A DNA stretch of 64,000 nt from JBMOLK01 sp049325575 (GTDB lineage Bacteria > Bacillota > Clostridia > Acetivibrionales > Acetivibrionaceae), in contig JBMOLK010000165.1 in assembly GCA_049325575.1 (NCBI GenBank), forward strand, positions 1 through 64,000. Direction: 5' to 3'. A program made the translations under genes and the position numbers. A model generated the notes under the pieces. It was not told where the DNA came from. It made no database searches and saw only the letters and a list, made by a program, of their open reading frames with translations. This document shows positions 44,530-54,298 of the stretch, one piece after another; the first letter of the stretch is position 1, and each line of letters starts with the position of its first letter.

Positions 44530-46632
44530 CTATTCCTTATCTTCTTCCTGCTTATCTCCGGTTTTGGTAAAATCACAGCTTTCACTTACGCACTTAAGCT
44601 GCAGCTTTTTCCCGGAAAACTTCTTTACAAGAAAGTTTCCACACTTTGGACAGCTTTCCTTGGACGGTTTATCCCAGGTCATAAAATCACATTTGGGGTT
44701 ATGCTCACACCCTATATATCTTTTACCCTTTTTTGATTTCTTATAATATATCTTTCCACCGCATTTCGGGCAGGCAACACCCGCATCTTCCAGTATTGGT
44801 CTTGCATTTCTGCATTCCGGAAAGCCGGGGCAGGCCAAAAACTTGCCGTATCTTCCCATTTTAATGACCATATTTCTTCCGCATTTTTCGCATATTTCAT
44901 CAGTCACTTCATCGGGAATTTCTATATTGCCTATTTGAGTTTCCGCATCCTTTAGCACATCAACAAACTGGGCATAGAAACTTTTCATAACCTCTACCCA
45001 TCTTTTATAACCTTCTTCAATATCATCCAGTTTTTTCTCCATTTGTGCCGTAAACTCAATGTCAACAATATCCTGAAAATATTTCTTCATTATATCAGTT
45101 ACTATTTTACCCAACTCTGTAGGAATTAAAGTCTTACCTTCCTTAACTATATAGCCCCTCGCCAAAATAGTAGTGATAGTCGGCGCATAGGTACTGGGCC
45201 TTCCTATGCCCTTTTCCTCAAGAGCCTTAACCAGACTTGCTTCGGTATACCTTGGCGGAGGTTGGGTAAAGTGCTGTTTGGGCTCAATTTTTTTCTGTTT
45301 TAGTTCCTCCCCTTCCAAAAGGTCAGGTATCACAGCCTCTCCTTCATCACCTTCTTCATCTTTACCTTCCTGATAAAGGACTATAAATCCCTGGAACTTG
45401 ACACTGGAACCGCTGGCCTTGAATATATACCTGCCGGCTTCAATATCAGTACTTATAGTATCATAGACAGCTGACGCCATCTGACTTGCTACAAACCTGT
45501 CCCACACCAGCTTATATAGCTTATACTGGTCTTTCGACAAAGAATCCTTTATAGATTCCGGGGTCATGGTCACACTGGCCGGTCTGATACACTCATGGGC
45601 ATCCTGCGAAGCTGATTTATTCTTATATACCCTTTTTTCCTCAGGAAGATATTTGTGACCGAACTTTTCCTTTATATATGCAGCAGTATCCTGCTGTGCT
45701 TCTGCAGAAACTCTTGTGGAATCGGTACGTATATACGTAACAAGACCCACAGCACCGATACCTTTTATATCAATGCCCTCATATAACTGCTGGGCAACTA
45801 TCATGGTCTTTTTCGTGGTAAACCCAAGCTTTCTTGCAGCCTCCTGCTGCATTGTACTTGTTGTAAAGGGAGCCGGGGGTGCTTTTCTCTTCTCACCCTT
45901 TTTAATTTTCTGGACCTTAAATTTTTCTTTCTTTATTTCGTCCAATATTTTATTCACTTCTTCTTCATTCTTAAGATCCATCTTCTTACTGCCGCTGCCA
46001 TGAAATTTGGCCTCAAATGAGGATTTAACCCCTGACTTCTCCAATTTGGCAGTTATAGTCCAGTATTCTTCAGGTACAAAGTTTTCTACTTCTTCCTCTC
46101 TATCGCAAATGAGCCTGGTAGCTACAGATTGAACTCTTCCCGCACTTAAACCTTTCTTAACCTTCTTCCATAATAAAGGACTGATTTTATACCCTACTAT
46201 TCTGTCCAATACTCTCCTTGCCTGCTGGGCATCAACCAGGTCCATATTAATTTCCCTTGGCGATTTAATAGCATTTTTCACTGCATTTTTTGTTATTTCG
46301 TTAAAGGTTATCCTGCATTTTTCAGCATTATCTATATTAAGTAGATTAGCAAGATGCCATGAAATTGCTTCCCCTTCACGGTCAGGGTCGGTAGCAAGAT
46401 ATACTTTTTTTGCATTTTTTGCTTCTTTCTTAAGCTTTGAGATGACATCCCCTTTACCTCTTATTGTGATGTACTTTGGCTCAAAGTCATTATCCACGTC
46501 GACCCCTATTTGACTTTTGGGAAGATCCCTGACATGACCGACAGAAGCGACTATTTTGTAGTCCTTGCCTAAAAACTTTCCTATTGTATTTGCCTTTGCG
46601 GGAGACTCAACAATAACTAATTTTTCAGCCAT
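44530..46632 (-). CDS. topA: DNA topoisomerase I
   Basis: A 700-residue type IA topoisomerase that relaxes negative supercoils. The Toprim domain opens LVIVESPAKANTIGKFLG; the active Tyr lies in LVTYIRTDSTR near residue 300. Three C-terminal four-Cys zinc ribbons follow (starting CEKCGRNM, CPKCGGKI, CPKCGNFL), with a short Lys/Glu tail. Length is typical for clostridia. Confidence 0.97.
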   Translation of the reverse strand: MAEKLVIVESPAKANTIGKFLGKDYKIVASVGHVRDLPKSQIGVDVDNDFEPKYITIRGKGDVISKLKKEAKNAKKVYLATDPDREGEAISWHLANLLNIDNAEKCRITFNEITKNAVKNAIKSPREINMDLVDAQQARRVLDRIVGYKISPLLWKKVKKGLSAGRVQSVATRLICDREEEVENFVPEEYWTITAKLEKSGVKSSFEAKFHGSGSKKMDLKNEEEVNKILDEIKKEKFKVQKIKKGEKRKAPPAPFTTSTMQQEAARKLGFTTKKTMIVAQQLYEGIDIKGIGAVGLVTYIRTDSTRVSAEAQQDTAAYIKEKFGHKYLPEEKRVYKNKSASQDAHECIRPASVTMTPESIKDSLSKDQYKLYKLVWDRFVASQMASAVYDTISTDIEAGRYIFKASGSSVKFQGFIVLYQEGKDEEGDEGEAVIPDLLEGEELKQKKIEPKQHFTQPPPRYTEASLVKALEEKGIGRPSTYAPTITTILARGYIVKEGKTLIPTELGKIVTDIMKKYFQDIVDIEFTAQMEKKLDDIEEGYKRWVEVMKSFYAQFVDVLKDAETQIGNIEIPDEVTDEICEKCGRNMVIKMGRYGKFLACPGFPECRNARPILEDAGVACPKCGGKIYYKKSKKGKRYIGCEHNPKCDFMTWDKPSKESCPKCGNFLVKKFSGKKLQLKCVSESCDFTKTGDKQEEDKE

Positions 46633-46673
46633 TTTTATCCTCCAGTTTAAATTGTCTGTTATTTTAATAATAT

Positions 46674-46703
46674 ATTATAATATTATGTATTGGCATATTA
46701 CAA
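46674..46703 (-). promoter_or_regulatory. Candidate promoter of topA
   Basis: On the minus strand TTGTAA (46703-46698) and TATAAT (46679-46674) are separated by 18 nt, about 40 nt before the topA ATG. It implies topA is not only read through from dprA. Confidence 0.45.
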
Positions 46704-46710
46704 TTAATAA

Positions 46711-47826
46711 TTAAAACTTTATTTTAAATATCTTTCCAGGCTGCTGTTCCACTACCCCTTTTAATTCCAGCATTACAAGTATGGAACTCACAATTTGTAT
46801 ACTAAAGCCTGTCTTTTTTGCAATAACATCTATGTGCATCGGCTCTAACTTCAAGCATGATACAATTCTTTTCTCATCATCATCCAAACCTCTAATCAGT
46901 TTATCATCTTCCAGTCTTTGTGTAAAAAAGTTTTTTAGTTTATCTTCGCTAAAACTAACATTTAACTCTTCCAGAATATCCTCAATACCGGTCACAATTT
47001 TTGCCCCTTCTTTTATTAGTTTGTTTGTGCCGGTACTGTTTATACTGTTAACATTCCCGGGCAGTGCAAAGACTTCTCTTCCCTGCTCAAGGGCAAAATC
47101 AGCCGTAATGAGGGACCCGCTCTTGTTCCCTGCTTCTATTACAATTACCCCAAGGGATATACCGCTTATTATTCTGTTACGGGCAGGGAAATTATTCGCT
47201 GCCGGAGTTGTGCCGGGTAAATATTCCGAAATGCAAGCTCCATTCTCTATTATACTTTCCATTAGTTTTTTGTTCTCATAAGGATATATCACATCAACAC
47301 CGCAGCCCAATACGGCAATCGTCCTTCCACCTTCTTGCAAAGCACCCTTGTGTGCATAAGAGTCGACTCCCCTGGCCATACCACTTACAACGGTAATGCC
47401 GTATTTTGCAAGTTCACGGGATATGGTCTGTGCCATGCCAAGGCCATAGGAAGTTGCCTTCCTTGAGCCCACAACCGCCAGACATTTTTCTTCCTTTATT
47501 ATGCTGCCTTTCATATAAAGTACAACAGGCGGATCATAAATATTCTTAAGGTAAAATGGATACAGTTCATCATCTATTGTTACTACTCTAATACCATGTT
47601 TATAGATATTTTCCAAATGTATACTTACTTTTTCCTTTATTTTTGTATCAGTCAAATTGACAACATCTGCTTTGCTAAGAAATGATAAATTTCTTAGTTC
47701 GTTCTCTTTTGCATTCCAAACATTATAGGGGTCTTTGAAATGCTCCAACAGTTTTTTGGACTTAACAGCGCCAATCCCCGGAACGGAACCAAGCCATATC
47801 CAATACTGCTTATCTTTCATTTTCAT
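46711..47826 (-). CDS. dprA: DNA-processing protein DprA
   Basis: A 371-residue DprA/Smf: N-terminal SAM-like helices, a Rossmann DNA_processg_A domain (VVGSRKATSYGLGMAQTISRELAKYGITVVSGMARGVDSYAHKGAL), and a C-terminal winged helix (about 305-371). It loads RecA on incoming single-stranded DNA. The partner competence gene yifB/comM is encoded 14 kb away at 62258, whereas the two are often adjacent. Confidence 0.95.
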   Translation of the reverse strand: MKMKDKQYWIWLGSVPGIGAVKSKKLLEHFKDPYNVWNAKENELRNLSFLSKADVVNLTDTKIKEKVSIHLENIYKHGIRVVTIDDELYPFYLKNIYDPPVVLYMKGSIIKEEKCLAVVGSRKATSYGLGMAQTISRELAKYGITVVSGMARGVDSYAHKGALQEGGRTIAVLGCGVDVIYPYENKKLMESIIENGACISEYLPGTTPAANNFPARNRIISGISLGVIVIEAGNKSGSLITADFALEQGREVFALPGNVNSINSTGTNKLIKEGAKIVTGIEDILEELNVSFSEDKLKNFFTQRLEDDKLIRGLDDDEKRIVSCLKLEPMHIDVIAKKTGFSIQIVSSILVMLELKGVVEQQPGKIFKIKF

Positions 47827-48200
47827 GCTCCTTTAATAAAAAATACAGCCCATAGTACTATGAAAAGTCAAAAACAGGCAGCAGTCTCAGTATGCCAGCA
47901 TGTGGAATAAATTGCATTATAAGGTACCAGGTATCCTTTATTTTACCGCAATCAATTTATCACGTATTAATGCTGTAGTCAAGTTTTTTAGTATATGCAT
48001 TTTACCAATTTAATAATAAGTTGGAAATTAATGAGACTACCATACCGTAGAAACTAAAAAGCGACCTATGTTAGCCTACCTGATAACAGGTCATATATAA
48101 AGGATAACACGTAGTCCTTTTTGTATCAAGAAAAAGTTAACCCTTCTTACATTGTTGACTTAATGACAAATAATAACATATCTGTAGTATTTGAGCTCTC
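47827..48200 (-). other. Gap between the GT39-like gene and dprA
   Basis: A 374-bp non-coding stretch. On the minus strand a branched hairpin at about 48060-48098 (outer GACCT/AGGTC, inner CAGG pairing) runs into GCTTTTT and may end the glycosyltransferase transcript. Next to it AAAGGA/TCCTTT flanks a 10-nt loop (about 48099-48121). The remainder shows no gene or recognised element; a dprA promoter is expected here. Confidence 0.4.
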
Positions 48201-50111
48201 TTAGCGAGGGTATATTAGAGTTATTTCCTTTTCTGTAAGTTTAGATTCTACAAAAAACATACCTGGACTAAAAAACAGCCATCCCCTGCCAAAACCGTTT
48301 GTCATGCCGAATCCTTCTTTTAAGAAGTAGTTCTCCTTAAAGTCAAGCTTTTTGTTGTTGTTTTCATCGTGAAAGGCAAAGGCTGCGTAATTGCCATAGG
48401 GAACATTCTCGAAAACAACTTCCGTTTCCAATCTGTCTATCTTTCCTGCCATAGTTGAAAACACATTCTTTTCGTTGATCTTCTTTCCTATAATAAACGA
48501 CCCGTCTTTGTTAAATAGTTTTACCACAGCTTGCCCGGAGTTGTTATCAAAGGTTTTTACTTTGATTTTAACGGTTCCGGTTTTAGGAATACTTCTGATT
48601 TTTCCTTCACCTGTTTCTGCTTTTCTTATTGAATAGTCAAATAAATAAAAATTGCTAAAAATTCTGTGTGTTTTCTCCACTCCATTTAAAATCCCCAAAT
48701 TTACTAGAGAAATTTGCTTTAAGTGACCAAACGACCCGGGATGGTTTATTAACCACAGGTCTTTATATTCTCTGGTAAGGTCCCCAATGCTGTTCCATGA
48801 AGCAATAGTACTTGGATAGAAAGCATCATAATATCCATTAGCAGTATTTCCATTACCCAAATACAAAATATTCTTATACTGTGGAAAATAGTATAAAAAC
48901 AGGCTGTAAGTATCATGATTAAAATGAACAACCGCATCCCCGGGCGCTACGTTCTTACTAATATAGTCCCTGACTTCCCTTATAGGTTCACTTAGATTAT
49001 TAACCGAGGGGTTCATATTCTGAAGGAGCGATAAAAGAAGGAACAGGCAGCATACCGCAGCTATATAGTGCCTGTAGTTAATATGGGATACGCCATATGC
49101 TACAGCTATAAGGAAAAGGCCGGTTACCGGCATGCTTATACGTTGAAGCATTACAGGAAATATTATATATGTAGATACTGCCCCCATAACTAATGTTAAG
49201 GAATAAACCAGCAGTCCAAATACAATCATAATTCCTTCTTTCCTGCGGTATAAAAATGCTTGGAACAAACTCCACAAAATCGCAAAGGATGCCAGGAGAA
49301 ACACCGGAATCTCTATTAACATCTCAAAGCTGAACTTGCTTCCAAAAGTAATAAGTACTGCTCTTAATATTGCATACGTGGCTTCTGGTGGGAAAATGTT
49401 ATAGTCTCCAAAACTGTTTACTGTGTATAACATATCCCCAAAATAGTATACAGCCCATGGCAGAAACAACAAAATAACGGCAGCCGCAGCAGCCATATAT
49501 TCTCTTATCATGTTACGATTCTTTACAAGAACCCATCTTAGTACCATATAGTTAGTTATTATGATCGGTATTAGTGCAAAATTATAAGTATATAAAGCTG
49601 CCAGCATGAACACCGAAAATTTTATCCAATCGATCCTTCTACCCTCAGTTGCTGCCAGATAGCCATAGAGGCAGCTTCCGGTAGTAAAAAACATGGCCCA
49701 GGTATACATCTTCGCTTCATGGGCCAGGCTTAAATTAATAGGCGTGACAATTACAATGAGTGCAAAGACAATACCTACTTTTTTCCCAAAAATCCGTTTT
49801 ACAGGACCAGCACCCAGCGCTGCAAGGGCCAATACTCCCAAAACAGATAGAAAACGCAGTGAAAACTCCGAGTATCCAAAAGCTAAACAAAAGAGCTTTA
49901 GCACCAGATAATATAAAGGGGGCTGACCACCGCTGCCGGCTAAATCCCATATACTAAAAAAACTGTTTTTTACTACTGCTGCGGTATAAGCCTCTTCATG
50001 CCAAAGGCTTTGACGCGTAATTCCTGTAGTTAGAAATACAAGTCCGCCTGCCATAAGTATCAGCCAGGTTAAAACATTCTTGTAACCAATTCGTGGAAGT
50101 CTAACAGCCAT
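48201..50111 (-). CDS. GT39/ArnT-like membrane glycosyltransferase fused to a DUF2141 domain
   Basis: About 636 residues. The N-terminal half has ten or more membrane helices and an early acidic motif, SLWHEEAYTAA, where polyprenyl-phosphate sugar transferases (PMT/ArnT type) keep a catalytic acid pair. A soluble domain follows (about 380-500). The last ~125 residues match the DUF2141 pattern, including VPYGNYAAFAFHDENNNKKLDFKENYFLKEGFG. The ATG at 50111 follows GGAGGGG at 9 nt; the ATG six codons earlier lies across that motif. The lipid donor and target are unknown; the active site should face outside. Confidence 0.8.
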   Translation of the reverse strand: MAVRLPRIGYKNVLTWLILMAGGLVFLTTGITRQSLWHEEAYTAAVVKNSFFSIWDLAGSGGQPPLYYLVLKLFCLAFGYSEFSLRFLSVLGVLALAALGAGPVKRIFGKKVGIVFALIVIVTPINLSLAHEAKMYTWAMFFTTGSCLYGYLAATEGRRIDWIKFSVFMLAALYTYNFALIPIIITNYMVLRWVLVKNRNMIREYMAAAAAVILLFLPWAVYYFGDMLYTVNSFGDYNIFPPEATYAILRAVLITFGSKFSFEMLIEIPVFLLASFAILWSLFQAFLYRRKEGIMIVFGLLVYSLTLVMGAVSTYIIFPVMLQRISMPVTGLFLIAVAYGVSHINYRHYIAAVCCLFLLLSLLQNMNPSVNNLSEPIREVRDYISKNVAPGDAVVHFNHDTYSLFLYYFPQYKNILYLGNGNTANGYYDAFYPSTIASWNSIGDLTREYKDLWLINHPGSFGHLKQISLVNLGILNGVEKTHRIFSNFYLFDYSIRKAETGEGKIRSIPKTGTVKIKVKTFDNNSGQAVVKLFNKDGSFIIGKKINEKNVFSTMAGKIDRLETEVVFENVPYGNYAAFAFHDENNNKKLDFKENYFLKEGFGMTNGFGRGWLFFSPGMFFVESKLTEKEITLIYPR

Positions 50112-50167
50112 TCTTTGATGCCCCTCCATATTCCGTGTTTATTATAGATAGCGAAATTTAACCAAAT

Positions 50168-50208
50168 ATCCAATTGCATTATGTATAAAGTTTATAATAT
50201 AATTGGAT
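50168..50208. repeat. Inverted repeat between divergent glycosyltransferase genes
   Basis: ATCCAATT (50168-50175) and its exact complement AATTGGAT (50201-50208) flank 25 nt of AT-rich sequence containing TATAAT, midway between the divergent starts. It could be an operator shared by both genes. No regulator gene is adjacent. Confidence 0.4.
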
Positions 50209-50312
50209 CAAACAACCATAAAAGGATATTAATTTAAGTATATTATAATAACTAAACAAAATTATGTCAATGCAGCTAATAATTTGGAATAGTCGCAAGG
50301 GGGAAATTATTT

Positions 50313-51530
50313 ATGAGGATAAAGACTCTGGTCTTAATATGGATTTGTTGGGTGGTTATAGTTCTTGGATTTCAAAGTATGGTAAAAATGCGCTTTGGAC
50401 CCCAGGGCCCTGATCATGTTCTGGGCTGGACAGCAGAAGCTACCAAGCCGGATAGCAATGATGAAAACAAGTTTCTTTCACACCCTTTTATGAATAATCA
50501 GACAGCATGGGATTCCCAATTCTACTTAAGTATTGCACTGGAGGGCTATGACGGTAAAAATGTAGAGAGTATTGATTTTAACGATAAAACATATTCTTTA
50601 AGCTACGCATTTCTGCCGCTTTATCCCATGGCCATAAGATTTCTCTCCTTTCTCCCAATACAACTTGGTATGGACCCAATTGCAGCAGCCGTTCTTGCAG
50701 GTATAATTATATCTGCTTTAGGCACACTGCTTGGTATAATTGCCTTTTACTTTCTGGTTAAGGATGACTTTGATGAAGAGGGGATACTTAGGATGGTTTT
50801 CTACTTTCTGATCTTTCCCTCAAGTTTCTTCCTACTGCAGGTGTATACGGAAGGTCTGTTTATAGGGCTATCTTTTACCTGCCTTGCATTGATTCGATAT
50901 AAAAAGCTGTGGTATGCCTCATTGTTTGCAGCATTGGCAGTCCTAACAAGAGCTGTTGGTATATCTCTTCTGATTCCTCTCATTATTGCCATTTTTAAAG
51001 ATGTGGATTGGGAGGCCTATAAGTCAAAACATTTATCCAATTTAAAACTGGCTGTCAAAGGTCTTCCGGCGCTAATGCCTTTGCTTGCATTCCTTGTTTG
51101 GAAGTTTTCATATCTTGGAACTTCATTTAATATTGTTGAGAAGAACTTTTTTGCACGGGGGTTTTTTAATCTGCATACTACAATATACTTTTGGAGATTA
51201 GGTATTGGTTCAATGCTATCAGGCAATCCACAAGCAATAGTTTACTTTCTGATAGAAATTGCAGCTATTCTTCTAGGTCTTATTGCTTGCCGGCTCACAA
51301 TTAGGAAAGATCCTGGCATGGCCATCTTTGGCTTCCTGGTCATTCTGATTTCATTGACAAGCGGTCCTGCCCAGGGAATGATCAGATATATTCTGCCTAT
51401 ACCCTCCGTATTCATCTTTTTAGGACTCCTTGGCAAAAACAAAGTTTTTGATAGGGCATGGGTAATTACCAGCATACTTCTCATGGGCATGATGGCAACA
51501 TTGTTTACGTTTGATAAATGGGTAGCATAA
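50313..51530 (+). CDS. PIG-V-like membrane mannosyltransferase
   Basis: A 405-residue protein with about ten membrane helices. It has the PIG-V family marks: Trp-Asp in NNQTAWDSQFYLSIALEGY and AFLPLYPMAIRFL soon after, then a series of hydrophobic helices. Eukaryotic PIG-V adds mannose to GPI; bacterial relatives use polyprenyl-phospho-sugars for cell-envelope glycans or glycoproteins. AAGGGGGAAA precedes the ATG. It is divergent from the GT39-like gene, and the pair may build an exported glycan, possibly on surface or cellulosomal proteins (inference). Confidence 0.82.
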   Translation: MRIKTLVLIWICWVVIVLGFQSMVKMRFGPQGPDHVLGWTAEATKPDSNDENKFLSHPFMNNQTAWDSQFYLSIALEGYDGKNVESIDFNDKTYSLSYAFLPLYPMAIRFLSFLPIQLGMDPIAAAVLAGIIISALGTLLGIIAFYFLVKDDFDEEGILRMVFYFLIFPSSFFLLQVYTEGLFIGLSFTCLALIRYKKLWYASLFAALAVLTRAVGISLLIPLIIAIFKDVDWEAYKSKHLSNLKLAVKGLPALMPLLAFLVWKFSYLGTSFNIVEKNFFARGFFNLHTTIYFWRLGIGSMLSGNPQAIVYFLIEIAAILLGLIACRLTIRKDPGMAIFGFLVILISLTSGPAQGMIRYILPIPSVFIFLGLLGKNKVFDRAWVITSILLMGMMATLFTFDKWVA

Positions 51531-51546
51531 CCTTATAAAAAGTTAG

Positions 51547-51580
51547 AAGGCCCGTACAAGTAACAGCTTATACGGGCCTT
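51547..51580. terminator. Bidirectional terminator between convergent genes
   Basis: AAGGCCCGTA (51547-51556) pairs exactly with TACGGGCCTT (51571-51580) around a 14-nt loop. It lies between the convergent PIG-V-like and protease genes. On the minus strand a T-rich stretch follows after a few bases; on the plus strand the T-run is poor. Confidence 0.7.
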
Positions 51581-51618
51581 CATAAAAACTAAGTTTTAAT
51601 AAATACAGTTTGATCTCT

Positions 51619-54000
51619 TTAATCATCCAAAATTGTCAATAACATATAACTGTTAAAATCGACATCCTCAAAGTCAATATCTCCTACCTTTATCTTTATA
51701 TAATATGTACCTTCTTTAAGATCACTTGAAATCTTTTGAACATCTGTCCCATTTTCATTGGATTTTGAGCTTACTGATATTTCATTTCCCTTTTCATCCA
51801 ACAGAGTCATACTAAAACCTGAAGACATATCGGTATAGCCTGAAATCAAATAAGCAAACCCATAGAAAGAAACCTTGCCGGGTTTATTTAAGGTAAAGGT
51901 GTAATAGTCCGCATCCTTATTGTCATCAAAGCTTCCTACCAGGTACTGATTAAGGAAAAACTCATTTGCTGTCCCCATGTTATCATTAGGCTCAAATTCT
52001 TCAATCGAGGCTTCATAATAGTTTACGCTTTCTATTGGAATAACCGCTGAAGAAGGAAACAGCTTTTTAACACTGTTTACAGGTATGGCAAAGTTGATAT
52101 TCTGTGAACCGAGAGCAGACATAGTGGTCATACCAATAACGTCTCCATATGAGTTAAAAAGGGGACCTCCACTGCTTCCCGGAGATATAGAGGCATTGGT
52201 CTGAATATACTCTATCCCAAACATGGTCCTTATCCCGCTTACAATACCTGTAGAGACAGTATTCTGCAATTCCAGAGGATTACCGATTGCCACCACATCT
52301 TCTGCCAGCTCTATCTTGCTGGAATCCCCCAATCTCACCACCGGTAGATTGCTTGCATCCTTCAACTGCAATATTGCAATATCTTTTATAGTACTATAAT
52401 TAAGTATATAATCTACGTCATATTGAGTGTTGTTCAGGGTACACTTTATGGATGAAGCACCTGATATCACATGAAAATTGGTAATGACAATTCCACTGCT
52501 CTTAATATTAAACCCACTTCCGGAACCTATTTCACTGCCATTCTCATCGTAGGTTTTTATAAAAGCAACGGCATCCTTATTTTTTGCTATCTCCTTGGGA
52601 CTAAGAACAGTAGTTCCCAGAGCTTGAGGGGGAATTTCGACAGGCTTTGGTGTATATGTAGGATTATCCGCAGTTGATAACACAATATCTGTCAATGGTT
52701 CGTCAGTGTCAAGCCTTTGTTTGACTGAACCATCGTTTTTAATCCTGAATTCCCTTCCGGCTTCATCCACATATTCTGTATAGTAGAGCCAATCATCTGC
52801 TATATTCAAGCTTCCTTCAATATTAATGGCGACGGTTTTTCTCTCACTTAGGTTGTCTCTTATCTTATAGAGTTTTTTCACCATACTGCTGTAGTAGATC
52901 CAACCGTCTTCGTAGTTAATGCTGTCTACCATACCTCTAATAACCATTTTTTTACCTCTGCCATCTTTACTAACCCTGTATATACCCGGGTCATCACTGT
53001 CAGAGCTAAAATAGATCCAGTCTCCAACCTTGTTTATGTACATATCCGAGCCGGTTACGTCACATAGTTCCTTAACATCGGAACCACTGGTTCTCATCTT
53101 GCACAGTGTATCATCACTAATCCTCTGAAAATATATCCACCCATCCTCAACAGTCATATATTTCATGGAAATGTCACTTATCTTCTGTGCACCTTTACCG
53201 TCCAACCTCACTTTATAGGGCGTATCATCATCACTGCCGTTTACATAATATATCCAGTCTCCAACAACATTCACAAATCCTGCTATATCTTCGGAAAGTC
53301 TTGTGGGCGAACTTCCATCCAGTTTCATTTTATAAAGTCTCATTCTATCATCTTCTTCCAGAAAATACGAACTGGAATAATATATCCAATCACCAACAAT
53401 ATTCATGTAGTTTACAGAACTATCACTTATTTTAACTTTTTCTGAACCGTCTTTTTTGACTTTCGAGAGTCCGGCTTTGTACATTGAAACATAGACCCAA
53501 TCATCTTTCACACCTACAAATCCGCCATTGGTAATGTTTCCCGGGGTGTTGCCCCTCACCTCTCCACTATTGTCAACTGATATGGTAACCGTCCTGGTCA
53601 TGTCGTCCCAATCTACCTTGGCACCTAAAGATTCGCTTATAAAACGAATAGGAACAAGTGTCCTGTTATTCTTTATTTTGGCAGGCACATCCAGCTGAAT
53701 TGCTTGACCATTTAAATACGCTGTCTTATCACCTATCCTAAGCTTTATAACAGTTTCACCTTTGGTAGCGGTAACTGTTTTGGTACTGCCGTCCCATTCT
53801 ATAAAAGCATCGAGGCTTTCAAATATATCTCTCATGGGAACAAGAGTACGCCCGGATTCAATTAAGGGAGAAGTTTCAAGCGTAAGGAGCTCTCCCCTGA
53901 CACTGACATGTACTTCGGATGTACCTCCAAGAACCGGGTAGTAAAAAAGGCTTGTTACAAGTGATAAAACTAATAATACCGAAATAGTAATTTTTTTCAT
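51619..54000 (-). CDS. Secreted HtrA-like serine protease with copper amine oxidase N-domain, DUF5050 propeller and PPC domain
   Basis: 793 residues in four parts. A signal peptide (1-26) is followed by a copper amine oxidase N-terminal-like domain in two copies of the LVPxRxIxESL motif (about 30-145), a DUF5050-type repeat region of WIYY/WVY units (about 155-440), a trypsin-like S1C domain with triad His510, Asp540 and Ser610 (SPGSSGGPLF), and a C-terminal pre-peptidase (PPC) beta domain with EPNDNMGTAN (about 690-790). No PDZ domain is seen. It is probably an extracellular quality-control or processing protease. AGAGGTGAG precedes the ATG. Confidence 0.88.
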   Translation of the reverse strand: MKKITISVLLVLSLVTSLFYYPVLGGTSEVHVSVRGELLTLETSPLIESGRTLVPMRDIFESLDAFIEWDGSTKTVTATKGETVIKLRIGDKTAYLNGQAIQLDVPAKIKNNRTLVPIRFISESLGAKVDWDDMTRTVTISVDNSGEVRGNTPGNITNGGFVGVKDDWVYVSMYKAGLSKVKKDGSEKVKISDSSVNYMNIVGDWIYYSSSYFLEEDDRMRLYKMKLDGSSPTRLSEDIAGFVNVVGDWIYYVNGSDDDTPYKVRLDGKGAQKISDISMKYMTVEDGWIYFQRISDDTLCKMRTSGSDVKELCDVTGSDMYINKVGDWIYFSSDSDDPGIYRVSKDGRGKKMVIRGMVDSINYEDGWIYYSSMVKKLYKIRDNLSERKTVAINIEGSLNIADDWLYYTEYVDEAGREFRIKNDGSVKQRLDTDEPLTDIVLSTADNPTYTPKPVEIPPQALGTTVLSPKEIAKNKDAVAFIKTYDENGSEIGSGSGFNIKSSGIVITNFHVISGASSIKCTLNNTQYDVDYILNYSTIKDIAILQLKDASNLPVVRLGDSSKIELAEDVVAIGNPLELQNTVSTGIVSGIRTMFGIEYIQTNASISPGSSGGPLFNSYGDVIGMTTMSALGSQNINFAIPVNSVKKLFPSSAVIPIESVNYYEASIEEFEPNDNMGTANEFFLNQYLVGSFDDNKDADYYTFTLNKPGKVSFYGFAYLISGYTDMSSGFSMTLLDEKGNEISVSSKSNENGTDVQKISSDLKEGTYYIKIKVGDIDFEDVDFNSYMLLTILDD

Positions 54001-54298
54001 GTCTCACCTCTAAAAAAATTGCAGGAAAAAACTGCTTTAGTAATTATATTTTAGCATACACACCTTTAGAATACCAGTACCATTCCAGTTATATAGTCAA
54101 AATTCTCTCTTTCATTGAAAGGTTAAAATTTTTTCTCTCAATAACCTAAGTCACCATTTCCATACTCCTTATTTTCTTGTATTATTTTATTATAGGCATA
54201 TTTTAATTTTAGTTTAATAATTGAACTGTCATATTCAAGTAAGCTGTGAGTTATAAACTCTTTAGCTATATAAAATTTTAGAGGGGGTCATAAACAAA

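Noticed and set aside
48050..48125. preQ1-like or other small riboswitch in the gap upstream of dprA
   Set aside because: The hairpins are better explained as a terminator of the glycosyltransferase gene; conserved preQ1 residues are absent.
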